Part shown: positions 31,001 through 37,607 of the stretch, one piece after another
Numbering within the stretch: the first letter of the stretch is position 1
Layout of the letters: each line of letters starts with the position of its first letter
Source: Acidihalobacter yilgarnensis
Lineage (GTDB): Bacteria > Pseudomonadota > Gammaproteobacteria > DSM-5130 > Acidihalobacteraceae
Length of the DNA: 64,000 nucleotides
Assembly (NCBI RefSeq): GCF_001753245.1
Contig: NZ_CP017415.1
Location: 3,466,040-3,530,039, forward strand
Reading direction: 5' to 3'
Position numbers and translations under genes: made by a program
Notes under the pieces: model-generated
Told to the model about the DNA's origin: nothing
The model's database searches: none
Seen by the model: only the letters and a program-made list of their open reading frames with translations

Positions 31001-31457
31001 CGTCCGCCGCATGGCGCCACAGCTGCGCCACCGCGTACTCGCAGTCCGCGCCGTCGATCTCGCCCAGCCACGCATGCACACAGGCATCGACCGCCGCGAA
31101 ATCGTGCTCCTGTGCGTCGCCTGCGGTCTGCAGGCTGCGCTTCACGAAGTCGTTTTTGAACGCCCACACCAGCGCGCTCCGGCCGGCGTGACCGCCCAGG
31201 GCGTCGCACTCACGCCTCACGCCGAAGACCTCGGCGATGAAATCCTCCAGCACCCCGGCAACGGCGATCAGCAGCTCCGACTCCGCAGCAGCATCGAACG
31301 CCGCCTGCGCGCGGTAGCGCGCGAAGGTCGCCGCCAGGTCGGCGTCGCGCGTCTCCATATGTGCTGCGAACGCGCGGTCGAGTTCTGGCAGGCGTTCCGC
31401 ACGGTACAGATCCTCGTACCCGAATCCGGGCAAATTCAGCGTCAACACCTGTTCCAT
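28011..31457 (-). CDS. Giant multidomain FAD/NAD(P) oxidoreductase (GltD-like plus FNR/PyrK-like)
   Basis: A 1,148-residue flavoprotein from ATG 31457 (GAGGG at 7 nt). Domains: residues about 1-230 are helical and unrecognised. About 235-340 form a GltD-like Fe-S domain (CKFCHSHQGDYC, EGCPLEEKI, ICNDCMKSC). About 375-800 form a pyridine-nucleotide-disulfide type FAD/NAD(P) domain (VLCVGAGPAGFNLS, then AVVIGGGLTAIDTATE). About 820-1060 resemble ferredoxin-NADP reductase/PyrK (GQVYRLQNFE, GPTGTSLPM, TVIGGHSAVTSM). A C-terminal Cys cluster (CMLKEVCAQCLC plus a later Cys) resembles the PyrK [2Fe-2S] site. It probably links NAD(P)H to ferredoxin and the AprAB-like pair. Two flavins plus several Fe-S centres would permit bifurcation, but that is speculation. 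Confidence 0.82.
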   Translation of the reverse strand: MEQVLTLNLPGFGYEDLYRAERLPELDRAFAAHMETRDADLAATFARYRAQAAFDAAAESELLIAVAGVLEDFIAEVFGVRRECDALGGHAGRSALVWAFKNDFVKRSLQTAGDAQEHDFAAVDACVHAWLGEIDGADCEYAVAQLWRHAADAGDEQRLVTLAAWVRAAVASAAGRAATAGWGSFRFPAKRDFAGLVRTELQPAARGCGVAVKPTARRQRDGFALTDMRYGRGEALDQVHYCKFCHSHQGDYCSKGFPGKGQEKTRSNPLGVPLEGCPLEEKISEANALMRDGHTLGALATIMIDNPLVPATGHRICNDCMKSCIYQKQDPVDMPQIETRILDDVLNLPWGYEIYFLLTRWNPLNRERPYALPYHGTDVLCVGAGPAGFNLSHHLLQAGFGVVGADGLKIEPLPAELIGADGRTPQPVREVAELRESLDDRVMAGFGGVAEYGITVRWDKNFLKIIHLTLARNRHYRLYGGIRFGGTLTIDDAWDYGFEHIALAIGAGRPTIVPVKNHLARGIRQASDFLMGLQLTGAAKRTSLANLQVRLPAVVIGGGLTAIDTATEVQAYYIRQVEKMLERCEALGESAVERMLDVEEAAILQEFLAHGREVRRVRAQAQRLGVAPDFAELIDRWGGVTVAYRRRMGESPAYLRNHEEIEKALEEGIRYAEGLNPREALVDRHGHVRAMAFDGPAGERVELPARAVFMAAGSVPNTSYEREHRETFEMEGRFYAAYGLDGERAAAGDREAVFTSYRKDGRRISFLGDNHPVYSGSVVRAMASGRAGARALVRLFAERIGDSGHAAKWDTLCARLDENLRPRIVAVTRLAEHLVSIAVHAPQASRNWQPGQVYRLQNFETLVARDLGTALQMEGMAVDGVQVDKAQGRINLLINEVGTSSRLAATLAPGDSVILMGPTGTSLPMPMDKTITVIGGHSAVTSMIDGSHAWKAAGNRVLMIAHLADRRRAEALQTLVQEAADEIVWVLDGDEVLDNLRVQDRCFVGDMTAYLRAVAAGDRDTSNWVEITDQFVISDRPEVMDMLVTTFKGELAPRLKPSVHGTAVVNSPMQCMLKEVCAQCLCQHRRGDGPDDAPKTVFSCFNQHQPLFDVDFDNLRLRQRQNALQERIASLWLSHVQSSAPDALAESR

Positions 31458-31493
31458 GGAGTGTCCCTCGTAAACGCCGACGTTCACGGCATT

Positions 31494-31509
31494 ACATGTC
31501 ATGACATGT
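31494..31509. promoter_or_regulatory. 16-bp perfect palindrome between ferredoxin and giant flavoprotein genes
   Basis: ACATGTCATGACATGT overlaps the ferredoxin stop codon and lies 37 nt before the flavoprotein ATG. Its core TGTCATGACA also forms the core of the palindrome at 7045-7058. It may be an operator or a processing hairpin. Confidence 0.4.
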
Positions 31510-31850
31510 TAGGCATCAACGAAACTTCCGGCATCCAGAAATTGTCGCTTACCTTCCAACTCAGCCCAGCGCTCCGCCTCCGGCAACGGCTCGTGGCTGG
31601 TCGCGATGATCGGCCAACGCTTGGCGAGGTCCGCATTGATCGCGTGGAAGTCGGCGAATTCCGTCGGCAAGTCGCCTTCGGCATAGATCGCCTCCACCGG
31701 GCATTCGGGCACACACAGGGAGCAGTCGATGCACTCCTCCGGATCGATCACCAGGAAATTCGGTCCCTCGTGGAAGCAATCCACCGGGCACACGTCCACG
31801 CAGTCGGTATATTTGCAGCGGATGCAGTTCTCGGTCACCACGTATGTCAT
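31509..31850 (-). CDS. fdxA: 7Fe-type ferredoxin (FdxA-like)
   Basis: Small electron carrier. From ATG 31850 the protein has 113 residues and begins [17 protein letters not shown]. The first Cys set (C-x2-C-x4-C-x3-CP) and the second ([12 protein letters not shown]) match 7Fe [3Fe-4S][4Fe-4S] ferredoxins, as does the C-terminal tail ([21 protein letters not shown]). It sits between the HEAT protein and the giant flavoprotein and is the likely electron shuttle of the cluster. Confidence 0.9.
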   Translation of the reverse strand: MTYVVTENCIRCKYTDCVDVCPVDCFHEGPNFLVIDPEECIDCSLCVPECPVEAIYAEGDLPTEFADFHAINADLAKRWPIIATSHEPLPEAERWAELEGKRQFLDAGSFVDA

Positions 31851-31920
31851 GTTTTTCCGTCCTTTGCGGTTACGCCACGCTACGTGGCGGTTCGTCCTCG
31901 CCGGGTGGTGGCTGTGCGGT

Positions 31921-32874
31921 TCAGCCAATCTTGCTCAACGCCCAGGCCGCCAACTTGCGCACGTCTGGGTCCTCGTCGTTGAGCGCAACTTCCAGGTACG
32001 GCCTCGCGGAAACATCCGCGATTTCGCCCATCGCGCCGACGATTTCCTTACGCAGGTTACTGATTGGGTGCGCGAAGGCCGCGCCGAGGGCATCCACCGC
32101 CGCCGGATTACCCAGCTGCCCCAGGCTGCAGGCCGCCTTCTGCCGCACCTGCCAGTAATCGTCGTCAAGTGCGTCGATCAACGCGTCCATAGCCGCCACG
32201 ATATGCAGTCGACCGATCACCTGCGCGGCCTCCTCGCGCACCAACCAGTCAGCGTCGGCAACTGCGTGCACCAACGTCTCGTGCACGTGACCGCCGTCCG
32301 CAAACACCAACGCACCGACGGCGGCGCGGCGGACTTGCGCGTCCGGATCATTGCGCACCACACCGAGCAGCGCCGGCAGCACGGTCTCGGACTTCAAATA
32401 AGCCAGTACGCCCACGGCCTCTCTTCGCACCTGCACGTTGTCGCTGCCGAGCGCGTTCATCGCCGGCTCCAGCGCCTCGCGCACGCGCAACGGCTTGATC
32501 GCGCGCAGCAACGCGGCCTTGGCGAAGGGATCGTGAGTGGCCAGACCGCTCAATAGGAACGGCGCCGCATCGACCGACTTGATCTCGGACAAGGTCTCAG
32601 CGGCAGAGATCCTCACCGCCTCGTTCGCGTCAGACAGCGAGGCGATCAGCGCCTCCACGCCGTCCACCGTGTCGAATTCGTCAAGCACGCGCGCCGCCTC
32701 GGCGCGCACGTCTGCGTTCGCGTCGCCCAGCGCCTGTACCAACAGACCGACCGCGTCCGGATCCGCCGTTTCGCCGATGCGAAGCACCGCCATACGGCGC
32801 ACCGCAGCGTCGTCACTCTCCAGTCGCGTACGAATATCCTCGAGATCCGGGGAAATATCGAAAAGCATGGCCAT
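31921..32874 (-). CDS. HEAT-repeat protein
   Basis: A 317-residue protein made almost entirely of PBS-lyase-type HEAT repeats about 31 residues long. Units share the pattern D-x-VR-xx-A-xx-L (for example [43 protein letters not shown]), about nine copies from residue 20 to the end. No catalytic motif is visible. Such solenoids act as scaffolds or in cofactor-lyase roles. It lies between the AprB-like ferredoxin (9-nt gap) and FdxA, so it is a candidate assembly scaffold or chaperone for the redox complex. Confidence 0.88.
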   Translation of the reverse strand: MAMLFDISPDLEDIRTRLESDDAAVRRMAVLRIGETADPDAVGLLVQALGDANADVRAEAARVLDEFDTVDGVEALIASLSDANEAVRISAAETLSEIKSVDAAPFLLSGLATHDPFAKAALLRAIKPLRVREALEPAMNALGSDNVQVRREAVGVLAYLKSETVLPALLGVVRNDPDAQVRRAAVGALVFADGGHVHETLVHAVADADWLVREEAAQVIGRLHIVAAMDALIDALDDDYWQVRQKAACSLGQLGNPAAVDALGAAFAHPISNLRKEIVGAMGEIADVSARPYLEVALNDEDPDVRKLAAWALSKIG

Positions 32875-32883
32875 AGAGACCTC

Positions 32884-33117
32884 TCAGCGCAGCAAATAAG
32901 GGATGTTCACCGTCACCGCGCCGGTCGGGCAGTCGACCTCGCACGGCGTGCAGTACCAGCACTCGTCGTACTTCATATAGGCCTTCTGGGTGATGCTATC
33001 GACCACCAGCACATCCAGTGGGCAGACATCCACGCATACGGTGCAGCCTTTGTCGGCGATGCATTTTTCGTTGTCCACGATGACCGGGACGCTGGTGTTG
33101 GTTTGGGCAAGCGGCAT
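32884..33117 (-). CDS. AprB-like 2[4Fe-4S] ferredoxin subunit
   Basis: A 77-residue ferredoxin with eight cysteines in two motifs: CIADKGCTVCVDVCP (C-x5-C-x2-C-x3-CP) and CWYCTPCEVDCP. The enlarged first loop, the aromatic CWYC and the end GAVTVNIPYLL resemble AprB, the electron-transfer subunit of adenylylsulfate reductase, but without its C-terminal tail (AprB is about 150 residues). It is 15 nt downstream of the AprA-like gene, so the two probably form a heterodimer. Confidence 0.87.
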   Translation of the reverse strand: MPLAQTNTSVPVIVDNEKCIADKGCTVCVDVCPLDVLVVDSITQKAYMKYDECWYCTPCEVDCPTGAVTVNIPYLLR

Positions 33118-33132
33118 GTCGGTGCTCCCTGG

Positions 33133-34872
33133 TTACTGTGCAGTGGCGGCGATGCGCAGGTTGTCGTAAGCCTGGGTCTCATCCTCATCCAGCTCGACCA
33201 CGTAGGGGTCGATCGGACGCTTAAAGCAGGTCATTTCTCCATTCTCGTTTTGTTTGACCTGGACGTGGCAGAACCAGTCGTCCTGGTTACGCTCGGGGTA
33301 ATCGACGCGATAGTGGTACAGACCCCAGCGGCTTTCGGTGCGGTACAACGAGGCTCGCGCCGCCATTTCCGCGCAGTCGAGAATGGCGTGCACCTCCATC
33401 GCGCGCATCAGTTCGTGCGGGTCTGACGCCGCCAGCATGGCCATGTCGTCGCGGATCTCCATAAACCGGTCGAGGCCGATTTCCATCTTCGTGGTGACCT
33501 TCGGCGGCTGCAGGTAGTCGTTCACCATGCGACGCAGCTTGTATTCCATCTGGTACGGCGTGATGCCGTCGGCGACCGTCAGCGGCGCCTGGATGCGCGC
33601 GGTCTCTGCGGCGATCTCGGCCTCGTCCAGTGTCGGCATATCCACCCCGGCGCAGTAATCCGCCGCATCGTGGCCAGCGATCTCGCCGTAGACGAAGGCA
33701 CCGAGCATGTAGTTGTGCGGTACGCAGGCTAGGTCACCGGCGGCATACAGCCCCGGCACCGTGGTGCGCGCGTGTTCATCGACCCAAACCCCGGATGCGC
33801 TATGCCCGCTGCACAGACCGATTTCCGAGATGTGCATCTCAACCATGCGTTCGCGGTAATTCGTCCCGCGCCGTTCGTGGAAGCGTCCTCGGCTCGGGCG
33901 CTCGTTGCTATGCAGGATGGTCTCGATCTCCTGGATCGTCTCCTCGGCGAGATGGTCGAGCTTGAGGAACACCGGGCCCTTACCGCCCTCCAACTCGCGG
34001 TAGAACTCCAGCATCATCTGCCCGCTCCAGTAATCGCATTCGATGAAACGGTCGCCCTTGGAGTTGGCCGTGTAGCCGCCCAGCGGGCCGGTCACGTACG
34101 CACAAGCCGGGCCGTTGTAGTCCTTGATCAGCGGGTTGATCTGGTAGCACTCGATACCCGACAGCTCCGCGCCCACACGGTAGGCCATGCTGTAACCATC
34201 GCCGGCGTTGGTCGGGTTCTCATAGGTGCCGAACAGATAACCGGAGGCGGGCAGGCCGAGGCGCCCCGCCGCGCCCGTCGCCAGAATCACCGCCTTGGCG
34301 CGGATCACCGCGACCTCCGCGGTGCGACTGTTGACCATCATCGCACCGGCGATACGCCCACTGGCATCCTTGAGTAATCGGGTGACCACGTAGCGGTTGA
34401 CCACGTCGACACGTTTGCGGCGCAGTTGGCGGTACAGGATTTTCTTCATGTGATGACCCTCCGGCATGGGCAGCACATAGGTACCCATGTGGTGGACCTT
34501 CTTCACGCTGTAATCGCCGGTCTCATCCTTCTCGAACTTCACGCCCCAGCTGTCGAGTTTGTTAATCATGTCGAAGCTGCGCGTCGCGTAGGCCATCACC
34601 GTTTTCTGGTTGATGATGCCGTCGTTGGCCACCGTGATTTCCTTCACATACTGCTCAGGCGTCGCGTGGCCGGGGATGATGGCGTTGTTCAGCCCGTCCA
34701 TCCCCATGCTGATCGCGCCGCTGCGCTTGACGTTGGCCTTCTCCAGGAGCGTCACGCGCAACTCGGGATTACGCTCCTTGCTGGCCACAGCCGCCATCGG
34801 CCCAGCCGTGCCACCACCGATGACCAAGACATCCGTATCGAAGATCTCTGCTGGCGCTGATGCGACATTCAT
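33133..34872 (-). CDS. AprA-like / fumarate-reductase-family flavoprotein
   Basis: Flavoprotein of the FrdA/SdhA/AprA superfamily, 579 residues. FAD-binding VLVIGGGTAGPMAAV is at residues 16-30. Later features are ERMVEMHISEIGLCSGHSAS, TTVPGLYAAGDLACV and PHNYMLGAFVYGEIAG, which correspond to the active-site and FAD-capping regions. The partner is an AprB-like ferredoxin and there is no SdhB/C/D, so it resembles adenylylsulfate reductase alpha more than succinate dehydrogenase. It is shorter than canonical AprA, and residues for AMP binding cannot be confirmed here. No sat or qmo gene is adjacent, arguing against classical sulfite oxidation. Its substrate is unknown. It follows gntR by 19 nt. 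Confidence 0.83.
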   Translation of the reverse strand: MNVASAPAEIFDTDVLVIGGGTAGPMAAVASKERNPELRVTLLEKANVKRSGAISMGMDGLNNAIIPGHATPEQYVKEITVANDGIINQKTVMAYATRSFDMINKLDSWGVKFEKDETGDYSVKKVHHMGTYVLPMPEGHHMKKILYRQLRRKRVDVVNRYVVTRLLKDASGRIAGAMMVNSRTAEVAVIRAKAVILATGAAGRLGLPASGYLFGTYENPTNAGDGYSMAYRVGAELSGIECYQINPLIKDYNGPACAYVTGPLGGYTANSKGDRFIECDYWSGQMMLEFYRELEGGKGPVFLKLDHLAEETIQEIETILHSNERPSRGRFHERRGTNYRERMVEMHISEIGLCSGHSASGVWVDEHARTTVPGLYAAGDLACVPHNYMLGAFVYGEIAGHDAADYCAGVDMPTLDEAEIAAETARIQAPLTVADGITPYQMEYKLRRMVNDYLQPPKVTTKMEIGLDRFMEIRDDMAMLAASDPHELMRAMEVHAILDCAEMAARASLYRTESRWGLYHYRVDYPERNQDDWFCHVQVKQNENGEMTCFKRPIDPYVVELDEDETQAYDNLRIAATAQ

Positions 34873-34891
34873 TAACGTTACCTCGCTTGGA

Positions 34892-35656
34892 TTAACGACG
34901 TTCGATACGCAGACGGTATTGATAGGCTTCGCCGATGTAGTACAGGTGCTCGTAATCGATCGGGGTGCCGTCCCGAGTGGACGTGAGGCGTTCCATTCGC
35001 AAAATCGGCGCGCCGGATTCGATGGCCAACAACTCGGCCTCTCTCTCGTCCGCCACCGTTGCGTTGATCACGATATCGGCCGCGCCCAGCGGCAAGGCGT
35101 AATCGTTTTCCAGGATGACGAAGATGTCACGTGTTTCCAGATCCTCATCCATGAGCCGCCGGCCGATATCCAGCGAGAAGTAGCTGATGTCCAGCGAGAT
35201 CGGCGAACGGTTCAGGTAGCGAACCCGCTCGATCTCAACCACCGACGTGTCGCGGCTCAACTGCAGCGCACGCGCAACCTCACTGCTCGCGGGCATTTCG
35301 CGGACACCGATCAGTCGCGAATAGGTCTCGTAGCCCTTGCTGTTCATCGCCTCGCCGAAACCCTCCAGACGGGTCAAGTCCTGCACCGCCTTCGGCTTGG
35401 TGACGAAGCTGCCCTTGCCCTGGATCGTGAACACCAGACCTTCCTTCTGCAGATCACGGATCGCCTGACGCGCCGTAATCCGGCTCACGTCGAACAGCGC
35501 CATGAGTTCGCTTTCCGACGGCAACTTGCTATGTGGCGGATAACTGCCATCCAGAATTTTCTTGCGCAGCATGTCCTTGATCTGGCCGTACAGCGGAATC
35601 GGCGACACCAGCTTCAGGCCACCTGCGCCCAACTTCGTGTCTTCGTGCTTCGTCAT
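34892..35656 (-). CDS. GntR-family regulator (HutC/FadR-C UTRA type)
   Basis: Transcription factor of 254 residues. An N-terminal winged helix (LPSESELMALFDVSRITARQAIRDLQKEGLV, motif in parts) is followed by a UTRA ligand-binding domain with the typical ERVRYLNRSPISLDISYF and SGAPILRMERLTSTRDGTPIDY segments. UTRA domains bind small effectors, so it probably senses the cluster's substrate or product. It is the first gene of the minus-strand cluster, and its promoter region carries candidate operator sequence, so autoregulation is likely. Confidence 0.92.
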   Translation of the reverse strand: MTKHEDTKLGAGGLKLVSPIPLYGQIKDMLRKKILDGSYPPHSKLPSESELMALFDVSRITARQAIRDLQKEGLVFTIQGKGSFVTKPKAVQDLTRLEGFGEAMNSKGYETYSRLIGVREMPASSEVARALQLSRDTSVVEIERVRYLNRSPISLDISYFSLDIGRRLMDEDLETRDIFVILENDYALPLGAADIVINATVADEREAELLAIESGAPILRMERLTSTRDGTPIDYEHLYYIGEAYQYRLRIERR

Positions 35657-35667
35657 CGTTGTCTCGT

Positions 35668-35722
35668 CCGAGCATGTCTTGTATGTACTTGTTATGATAT
35701 GTTGGCTTTGTCACCTCGTCAA
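35668..35722 (-). promoter_or_regulatory. Promoter and candidate GntR operator of the AprAB-like cluster
   Basis: On the minus strand TTGACG (35717-35722) and TATCAT (35694-35699) are separated by 17 nt. Just downstream, over the predicted start site, CAAGTACATA and CAAGACATG form a repeated CAAG(n)ACAT unit (35668-35690). Location fits repression by the GntR protein encoded 12 nt below. Confidence 0.5.
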
Positions 35723-35765
35723 TACATAAAAGCGCTTCGCCCACGAATCTCTAGCCAGGCAGAAT

Positions 35766-35965
35766 TCAAGCACAATGCCAAGATCCGCCAGCGCATCCGA
35801 CAGGTAACGCGTTCAGCAACAACAGGACGGCCGCAAACAGAAGCACAGAGCCATAAAGGTATAGGGATCCAGTTCCACCAACGCCGGCTCGCCGACCACG
35901 AAGGCGGACTCCCAGATCACGCTGAACAGAACGATCAGCGGATACAACGTTACAGCGGCGGGCAT
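35766..35965 (-). pseudogene. Truncated EamA/DMT-family transporter remnant
   Basis: An ATG at 35965 with GGAGG at 6 nt opens a frame reading PLIVLFSVIWESAFVVGEPA then LDPYTFMALCF, which resembles the first helices of EamA transporters. After about 45 residues the homology moves to another frame (FAAVLLLLNALPVG) and then ends; the remaining ~230 residues are absent. LysR-EamA divergent pairs are common, so this is the decayed partner of the LysR gene at 36082. The break lies directly beside the gntR promoter. Confidence 0.6.
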
Positions 35966-36081
35966 CATAAGCCTCCGGCGGGCGTGGTGGGCGGCCAAGT
36001 CCGGTCAGACGTCTATACTCAGCGAATCGAATTATCACGCACAACAAATCATTCGAATTAATTATCAATAAGGATGCCGAG

Positions 36082-36990
36082 ATGGACGAGTCCGGCAATC
36101 GTGCAATCTCGCGCACGGGGGGAGACCGTCGGCTGACGTTCGAGCAGCTGCGGGTCTTCGTGACCGTGGCGAGTGACGGTGGATTCGGCAAGGCCGGCGA
36201 GCTGCTGCATCGCTCACAGTCGGCGATTTCTCAGAACCTCCAGCGGCTCGAAGAAATCCTCGGTTACCGCCTCGTGGTGCGCAGCCAGGGGCACATCGAC
36301 GGACTGACGCTCGAGGGTCAACGCTTTCTCGGCTACGCACGCGACATACTTGCTCGTATGGATGACGCCGTGCAGGCCATCTGCCGACCCAGATTACGCG
36401 GGCGAATACGCCTCGGCGTGCCCGAGGATTTCGCCGTGGCAGAGCTGCACGCCGTGGTTTCTCGCTGCCTCACTCGCAACCCGGACCTTCAAATCGAGAT
36501 TACCGCCACGCTTTCGTGCTATCTGGTCGAACAGTTCGATGCCCAGCTGCTCGACATCATCATCTTCAAGCGCACCGCTCACAGCTATAGTCCAGACCAT
36601 GCCTGCCGCATCCTGCGCAGAGATCCATTGCACTGGCTGCATCACCGCCACATCCACATCGACCGTTTCGACGAAATCCCGCTGATCGGCTTCCCCGAAG
36701 GCTGCGCCTACCGGGAAGCGGCCCTACATGCCCTCGATAGCGTCGGACGGCCGTGGTTCTTCGCCTATACCAGCGCCTCCTACGACAATATCCGCAGCGC
36801 AATCTCATCCGGCCTAGGAGTGGGTTTCCTGCCCCAATCCACCCATAAGCACAACCACCTCGCACTGACCGCCGATGAAGGCTTCCCCGCACTACCCGAC
36901 GTGCAATTGGTCATGAGCCTGCGCGCAGAAGACGATGTGATCGCCCAGGTCGCCGACTACATCGTGCAGGGTTATCGCACACCGGCCTGA
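36082..36990 (+). CDS. LysR-family transcriptional regulator
   Basis: A 302-residue LTTR. The N-terminal HTH is in FEQLRVFVTVASDGGFGKAG ELLHRSQSAISQNLQRLEE and the effector domain begins near residue 100 (GRIRLGVPEDFAV). The substrate-domain C-terminal half contains SGLGVGFLPQS. It is divergent from an EamA-type remnant that was probably its target. With the target lost, its present role is unclear. Confidence 0.92.
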   Translation: MDESGNRAISRTGGDRRLTFEQLRVFVTVASDGGFGKAGELLHRSQSAISQNLQRLEEILGYRLVVRSQGHIDGLTLEGQRFLGYARDILARMDDAVQAICRPRLRGRIRLGVPEDFAVAELHAVVSRCLTRNPDLQIEITATLSCYLVEQFDAQLLDIIIFKRTAHSYSPDHACRILRRDPLHWLHHRHIHIDRFDEIPLIGFPEGCAYREAALHALDSVGRPWFFAYTSASYDNIRSAISSGLGVGFLPQSTHKHNHLALTADEGFPALPDVQLVMSLRAEDDVIAQVADYIVQGYRTPA

Positions 36991-37055
36991 TTCCGGTCCT
37001 CGCGGCACGCACTACTGGTCCCTCGCAATATCCGCTCGCGGAACAATTCTGGATA

Positions 37056-37072
37056 TTAAGTGTCTAGATAAT
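37056..37072 (+). promoter_or_regulatory. Candidate Rrf2 operator upstream of the Rrf2 gene
   Basis: TTAAG followed by TGTCTAGATAA (37061-37071), with GATAAT at 37067-37072 a plausible -10. The sequence TGTCCAGATAA recurs at 37616-37626. Confidence 0.4.
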
Positions 37073-37094
37073 CGTCCTCGCACAGGAGCTATGC

Positions 37095-37565
37095 ATGCGT
37101 ATCAGTCAAGGCGTCGAATGGGGATTGCACTGCTGTCTCACGCTGGCCTGGGCGGATAACCCGGAGCCTCTGCCTACCGCCAAACTCGCCGCGCGATTCG
37201 ATCTACCATCGGCGTATCTAAATAAACGCCTCCAGGCGCTCATGCGCGCAGGCATTCTCACCTCGACATCCGGCAGCCGGGGTGGTTTTCGACTCGCTCG
37301 TTCACCCGTCGACATTACCCTATGGGATGTCGTAGCCGCCATCGAAGGCGAGGAGACAGCCTTTCGCTGTACCGAAATCCGTCAGCGCGCCGGCGCCAGC
37401 CCGGACGAGTGCCGACACCCCTGCAGCGTTGCGCTCGCCATGTACACCGCCGAAGCCGCTTGGCGTGAGGCCTTGTCGAAGCAAACTCTCGCCGACCTGA
37501 TGAATGCCTCCCCAGAGGCTGCGCCGACACGCGCCCGGCGCTGGTTCGAACTCAACCGCCGCTAA
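37095..37565 (+). CDS. Rrf2-family transcriptional regulator, possible Fe-S sensor
   Basis: A 156-residue Rrf2 winged-helix protein (MRISQGVEWGLHCCLTLAW; YLNKRLQALMRAGILTSTSGSRGGFRLA in parts; ITLWDVVAAIEGEE). Three later cysteines (FRCTE, DECRHPC) are arranged like the cluster ligands of NsrR/IscR-type sensors, so it may bind an Fe-S cluster. It precedes the MFS gene on the same strand; a shared motif TGTCYAGATAA lies ahead of both genes and may be its operator. Confidence 0.87.
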   Translation: MRISQGVEWGLHCCLTLAWADNPEPLPTAKLAARFDLPSAYLNKRLQALMRAGILTSTSGSRGGFRLARSPVDITLWDVVAAIEGEETAFRCTEIRQRAGASPDECRHPCSVALAMYTAEAAWREALSKQTLADLMNASPEAAPTRARRWFELNRR

Positions 37566-37607
37566 ATCCGTATCCGTGCACGATGCAAGACCGAGGACAC
37601 AATCGGG

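Noticed and set aside
30276-31982. 568-residue plus-strand frame opposite the giant flavoprotein and ferredoxin
   Set aside because: Composition is that of a reverse-complement shadow; the minus strand has Fe-S and nucleotide-binding motifs in order.
33133-34872. Straight assignment as succinate dehydrogenase/fumarate reductase subunit A or canonical AprA
   Set aside because: No SdhB/C/D or FrdB partner; the AprB-like neighbour favours the AprA side, but missing sat/qmo and shorter length argue against canonical AprA.
34610-36061. 483-residue plus-strand frame over the AprA-like start, gntR and the EamA remnant
   Set aside because: Crosses three better-supported minus-strand features and resembles no protein.
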